Positions 61,253 to 64,000 of a stretch of 64,000 bases of DNA are shown one piece after another. This DNA is from Futiania mangrovi (GTDB taxonomy: Bacteria > Pseudomonadota > Alphaproteobacteria > Futianiales > Futianiaceae). The position numbers were made by a program, and so were the translations under genes. The stretch lies in assembly GCF_024158125.1 (NCBI RefSeq), contig NZ_JAMZFT010000001.1, positions 992,001 through 1,056,000 of the forward strand, written 5' to 3'. Within the stretch, counting starts at the first letter, position 1. Each line of letters begins with the position of its first letter. Under the pieces are notes generated by a model. The model saw only the letters and a program-made list of their open reading frames with translations, ran no database searches and was not told the DNA's origin.

Positions 61253-62034
61253 TGCTGGTCGACAGCCATTGCCATCTCGATTTTCCCCAATTCGGCGAAG
61301 ACCTTGACGGCGTTCTTTCACGTGCGGCGGAGGCGGGTGTCGGCGCGATGCTGACCATCTCGACGTCGATTGGGCGCTTTCCGGGCGTGCTCGAAGTCGC
61401 GCGCCGCTCCCCCGTACTCTATGCCTCCGTCGGGGTGCATCCGCACGAGGCGGGCGCGGAGCCCGACGTGACCACCAACGATCTGCTGATGCGCGCGCGT
61501 GATCCGAAGGTCATCGGCATCGGCGAGACGGGCCTCGACTATTTCTACGAACACAGCCCGCGCGAGGCGCAGATCGCTGGCTTCCGGCGCCATATCGCGG
61601 CAGCGCGGGAAACGGGCTTGCCGCTCATCGTGCATACCCGCGACGCCGACGAGGACACGGTGGCAATCCTGGCGGAGGAAACGGGGAAGGGGGCGTTCCC
61701 CTTTCTGATCCATTGCTTTTCTTCGAGCGGCTGGCTCGCGAAGGAGTGTCTCGCGCTGGGCGGCTACATTTCCGTCTCGGGGATCGTGACCTTCAAGAAG
61801 GCCGAGGCGTTGCGCGAAACCATTGCCGAGGTTCCGCTTGACCGGATCCTGGTGGAAACCGACGCGCCATATCTCGCGCCCGTGCCGTACCGCGGCAAGA
61901 CGAACGAACCCGCCTTCGTGGCGTACACGGCCGCTGCGGTCGCGCAACTTAAAAGCGTGGATGAAGACGCAGTCGCGCGCCAGACGACGGACAATTTTTT
62001 CCGCCTGTTTTCAAAGGCATCTCGGCCTCAATGA
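61249..62034 (+). CDS. TatD-family metal-dependent DNase
   Basis: The 261-residue enzyme has the TatD metal residues: H-x-H in DSHCHLDF, the Glu in GIGETGLDYFYE, His in PLIVHTRDAD and in FLIHCFSSS, and Asp in ETDAPYLAP. The family cuts DNA exonucleolytically and may also act in RNA or peptide quality control. The start overlaps the holB stop; a second in-frame ATG at 61252 is equivalent. The stop overlaps the next start by ATGA, so holB, this gene and the MBL gene are coupled. Confidence 0.93.
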   Translation: MMLVDSHCHLDFPQFGEDLDGVLSRAAEAGVGAMLTISTSIGRFPGVLEVARRSPVLYASVGVHPHEAGAEPDVTTNDLLMRARDPKVIGIGETGLDYFYEHSPREAQIAGFRRHIAAARETGLPLIVHTRDADEDTVAILAEETGKGAFPFLIHCFSSSGWLAKECLALGGYISVSGIVTFKKAEALRETIAEVPLDRILVETDAPYLAPVPYRGKTNEPAFVAYTAAAVAQLKSVDEDAVARQTTDNFFRLFSKASRPQ

Positions 62035-62834
62035 CGACAAGATCAAAAGCGCCGCTCAAGGTCACGATCCTGGGTTGCGGGTCATCGGGCGGCGTCCCGC
62101 GTGTCGGCAACGACTGGGGTGCGTGCGATCCGGCGGAGCCGCGCAACCGGCGGCGGCGCTGCTCGATCCTTGTCGAACGCGGCGAAACCGCGGTGCTGAT
62201 CGACACGTCCCCGGACCTGCGGGAACAACTGCTCGATGCGGGCACGCGGCGCCTGGACGCCGTCTTCTACACCCACGATCATGCCGATCAATCGCACGGC
62301 ATCGACGATCTGCGCGCACTGGCGCTGACCATGCGGCGGCGGATCGACGTCTATTCGGACGAAGCGACCGCGCGCACGCTGATGAGCCGGTTCGGCTATT
62401 GCTTCGAGGAGATCCGCGGCAGCGGCTATCCGCCGATCCTGCGCCTCAACGAGATCGGCATGGAACCGCTGACCGTGGACGGGCCCGGTGGCGCCATCAC
62501 GCTGACACCGTTCGAGGTGGAGCATGGCCGCATCCGCGCGCTCGGGTTCCGGATCGGGCCGGTGGCGTATACGCCGGACGTGAGCGACGTGCCGGAGGCC
62601 GCGTTCGATGTGCTGGACGGCGTCGACACATGGATCGTGGACGCTTTGCGCTACACGCCGCATCCGACCCATGCGCATCTGGAGAAGACGCTGCAGTGGG
62701 TGGCGCGCGTCAATCCGGCCCGCGCGGTTCTGACGAACCTGCACGTCGATCTGGATTACCACACGCTCTGCCGTGATCTTCCTGCCGGCGTCACGCCTGC
62801 GTTCGACGGCATGGTGCTCATCTTCGATGTATGA
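62031..62834 (+). CDS. MBL-fold metallo-hydrolase (PhnP-like)
   Basis: The 267-residue protein has the metallo-beta-lactamase fold with the PhnP/RNase Z-type Cys region (GCGSSGGVPRVGNDWGACDPAEPRNRRRRCSI) and the metal motif HDHADQSHGID, then later His in HPTHAHLEK and NLHVDLDYHTL. Relatives cleave cyclic phosphodiesters such as 5-phosphoribosyl-1,2-cyclic phosphate or cyclic nucleotides. No phn genes are near, so phosphonate use is not implied. The tatD-MBL pair is widely conserved in alphaproteobacteria. Confidence 0.9.
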   Translation: MTTRSKAPLKVTILGCGSSGGVPRVGNDWGACDPAEPRNRRRRCSILVERGETAVLIDTSPDLREQLLDAGTRRLDAVFYTHDHADQSHGIDDLRALALTMRRRIDVYSDEATARTLMSRFGYCFEEIRGSGYPPILRLNEIGMEPLTVDGPGGAITLTPFEVEHGRIRALGFRIGPVAYTPDVSDVPEAAFDVLDGVDTWIVDALRYTPHPTHAHLEKTLQWVARVNPARAVLTNLHVDLDYHTLCRDLPAGVTPAFDGMVLIFDV

Positions 62835-62843
62835 GTTTTGTGA

Positions 62844-62859
62844 CATAATCATCATTATG
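62844..62859. promoter_or_regulatory. Near-perfect palindrome in the mazG promoter region
   Basis: CATAATCATCATTATG has CATAAT and ATTATG arms around a four-base centre. It lies in a short AT-rich segment with TATAT-like bases (62865-62870), 35-50 bp upstream of the mazG start. It has the character of an operator, with some likeness to Fur-type boxes, but no regulator can be named. Confidence 0.45.
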
Positions 62860-62893
62860 CGAATTATATATGCTGGAACGAAGGGTCTCCTCC

Positions 62894-63745
62894 ATGAGCG
62901 GAACTGAGCGAACCCCTGCCGGTACCGAGCCTGGACCCAGCGACGCGGCCCGCGGCGATCTCCGCCGCATCGACGCGCTTCTCGCCATCATGGCCAAACT
63001 CCGCGATCCCGACGGCGGCTGCCCGTGGGACCTCGAACAGGATTTTTCGTCTATCGCGCCATATACCATCGAGGAAGCCTATGAGGTTGCCGACGCGATC
63101 CAGCGTGCCGACATGGCCGATCTCAAGGACGAGCTTGGCGATCTCCTCCTCCAGGTGGTGTTTCACGCCCAGATGGCTGACGAGGCCCGCCTTTTCCGGT
63201 TCGCTGACGTGGTCGCAGCCGTTTGTGAAAAGATGATCCGGCGGCATCCCCACGTGTTCGGAACCGCGCACATCGACTCGGCGGAAGGCCAGACGGTCAG
63301 CTGGGAAGCGATCAAGGCGGCCGAGCGTGCTGAGAAAGCCAAGGGCGATGCGAGCCTGCTCGACGATGTGCCGGTCGCCCTACCCGCGCTGCTGCGCGCC
63401 GTGAAACTTCAGAAGCGTGCTGCGCGTGCCCGCTTCGACTGGAACGACCCGGTGCGCGTCTTCGACAAGGTCGAGGAAGAACTTGCAGAACTGCGCGAGG
63501 CGGTCGCGAGCGGCGATGCGGCACACGTCGCCGAGGAGATGGGCGATCTGCTGTTCGTCATGGCGAACCTTGCACGCCATCTGAAGGTCGACCCGGAAGA
63601 TGCACTTCGTCAGGCCAACGCCAAATTCGTTCGCCGTTTCCACTATATCGAGCAGAATGCGGATACGCCGGACCTGGTTGCGGAACCGCTGAGCCTCGAA
63701 GCGCTCGAGGCCCTCTGGCAGGAGGCGAAGGCCAAGGGCCTCTAG
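62894..63745 (+). CDS. mazG: Nucleoside triphosphate pyrophosphohydrolase MazG
   Basis: The 283-residue enzyme has two MazG helical domains. The first holds LRDPDGGCPWDLEQ, IEEAYEVADAI and LKDELGDLLLQVVFHAQ with the E-E-x-x-E and E-x-x-D magnesium ligands. The second holds VEEELAELREAV and VAEEMGDLLFVMANLARHL. It hydrolyses NTPs to NMP and pyrophosphate and cleans the nucleotide pool. ATG 62894 was chosen because GAAGGG is eight bases upstream; 62870 has none. Its TAG stop shares the palindrome CTAG with the stop of the convergent gene. Confidence 0.94.
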   Translation: MSGTERTPAGTEPGPSDAARGDLRRIDALLAIMAKLRDPDGGCPWDLEQDFSSIAPYTIEEAYEVADAIQRADMADLKDELGDLLLQVVFHAQMADEARLFRFADVVAAVCEKMIRRHPHVFGTAHIDSAEGQTVSWEAIKAAERAEKAKGDASLLDDVPVALPALLRAVKLQKRAARARFDWNDPVRVFDKVEEELAELREAVASGDAAHVAEEMGDLLFVMANLARHLKVDPEDALRQANAKFVRRFHYIEQNADTPDLVAEPLSLEALEALWQEAKAKGL

Positions 63746-64000
63746 TCCGCCGCGCCGAAAAAGCGCGCGAGTTCGTCCGCCACCTCCTTGGGCCGTTCTT
63801 CGGGCAGGAAATGGCCGCAGTCGAGCGCCCGCCCCCGCACCTCGTGCGCCCACGGCCGCCAGAATCCGAGGTAATCGAAATCGCGCCCGTCCTTGTTGCG
63901 CCGCTCGCCCCAAAGACAGAGCAAGGGCGCGGCGATGCGCGTGCCCGCTGCCCGGTCAGCCGCATCGTTCTCGCAATCGCGCGTGGCGCCAGCGCGATAG
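63742..64000 (-). CDS. Alpha/beta hydrolase, haloacetate dehalogenase-like (C-terminal part, cut by window edge)
   Basis: The frame is open from the window edge to a TAG at 63744-63742, giving the last 85 residues. The text runs DCENDAADRAAG, PLLCLWGERR, then LGFWRPWAHEVRGRALDCGHFLPEERPKEVADELARFF. The catalytic-type His lies in CGHFLPEE, and the aspartate-rich DYE/DCEND region is typical of haloacetate/fluoroacetate dehalogenase-like hydrolases. The nucleophile region is outside the window, so dehalogenase and esterase activity cannot be told apart. It converges with mazG. Confidence 0.78.
   Translation of the reverse strand, partial: YRAGATRDCENDAADRAAGTRIAAPLLCLWGERRNKDGRDFDYLGFWRPWAHEVRGRALDCGHFLPEERPKEVADELARFFGAAD

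Overview
The window is a GC-rich, gene-dense stretch of an alphaproteobacterial chromosome. Several things point to this class: an ECF sigma factor with a ChrR-type zinc anti-sigma factor, a LexA box of the alphaproteobacterial GTTC-N7-GTTC form, an imuA-imuB-dnaE2 mutagenesis cassette, and a core block running from a lytic transglycosylase through rlpA, a D-Ala-D-Ala carboxypeptidase, tmk and holB to tatD. Genus cannot be fixed from the sequence. I see no rRNA, CRISPR array, prophage or insertion sequence. One tRNA gene is present.

Region 1 (1-9868) is a stress and lipid block. It opens with the start of a YejA-like binding protein and a Kef-type antiporter. Next are rpoE-chrR and a divergent operon whose order (flavin oxidoreductase, DUF1365 protein, GPH-type symporter, DUF3833 lipoprotein) matches the singlet-oxygen regulon of Rhodobacter sphaeroides. 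Its first two genes correspond to the furan fatty acid enzymes UfaD and UfaO. Two back-to-back promoters of the RpoE type lie between the sigma gene and ufaD. A convergent operon (DUF6134-like protein, SDR, SnoaL-like protein) closes the block. Region 2 (9951-15656) is the SOS mutasome imuA-imuB-dnaE2 with a LexA box just upstream of imuA.

Region 3 (15804-33693) is made of uptake and catabolism operons. They are: a 2-oxoglutarate oxygenase-like gene with an aldehyde dehydrogenase; a five-gene branched-chain-amino-acid-type ABC transporter; and a FadR-type regulator with an amidase, a complete Dpp-like ABC transporter, a cysteine amidohydrolase and a glutaredoxin-DinB fusion. The same palindrome, TTGTATAC(A/T)-type, precedes both the regulator and the amidase. 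Region 4 (33739-45985) holds a VOC enzyme, a small membrane-protein pair, and a long catabolic run: a two-subunit TPP dehydrogenase, a lipoyl protein fused to an alpha/beta hydrolase, an SDR, a cyclophilin-like protein, a Rid protein, a GntR regulator, a TRAP transporter and a ring-opening hydrolase. An RraA-like protein is convergent with it.

Region 5 (46425-51226) encodes a surface or envelope set: an 837-residue protein with three beta-barrel modules, a secreted protein with a calcium-loop motif, a His/Asp/Gly-rich secreted protein and a small exported helical protein. No function is known to me for this set, and it is the best candidate for an undescribed system. Region 6 (51342-55676) is a MacAB-like tripartite ABC exporter. 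Region 7 (55878-64000) is core: tRNA-Ser(UGA), cell-wall enzymes, tmk, holB, tatD, an MBL-fold hydrolase, mazG and the end of an alpha/beta hydrolase. metG, which often sits between holB and tatD in this class, is absent here.
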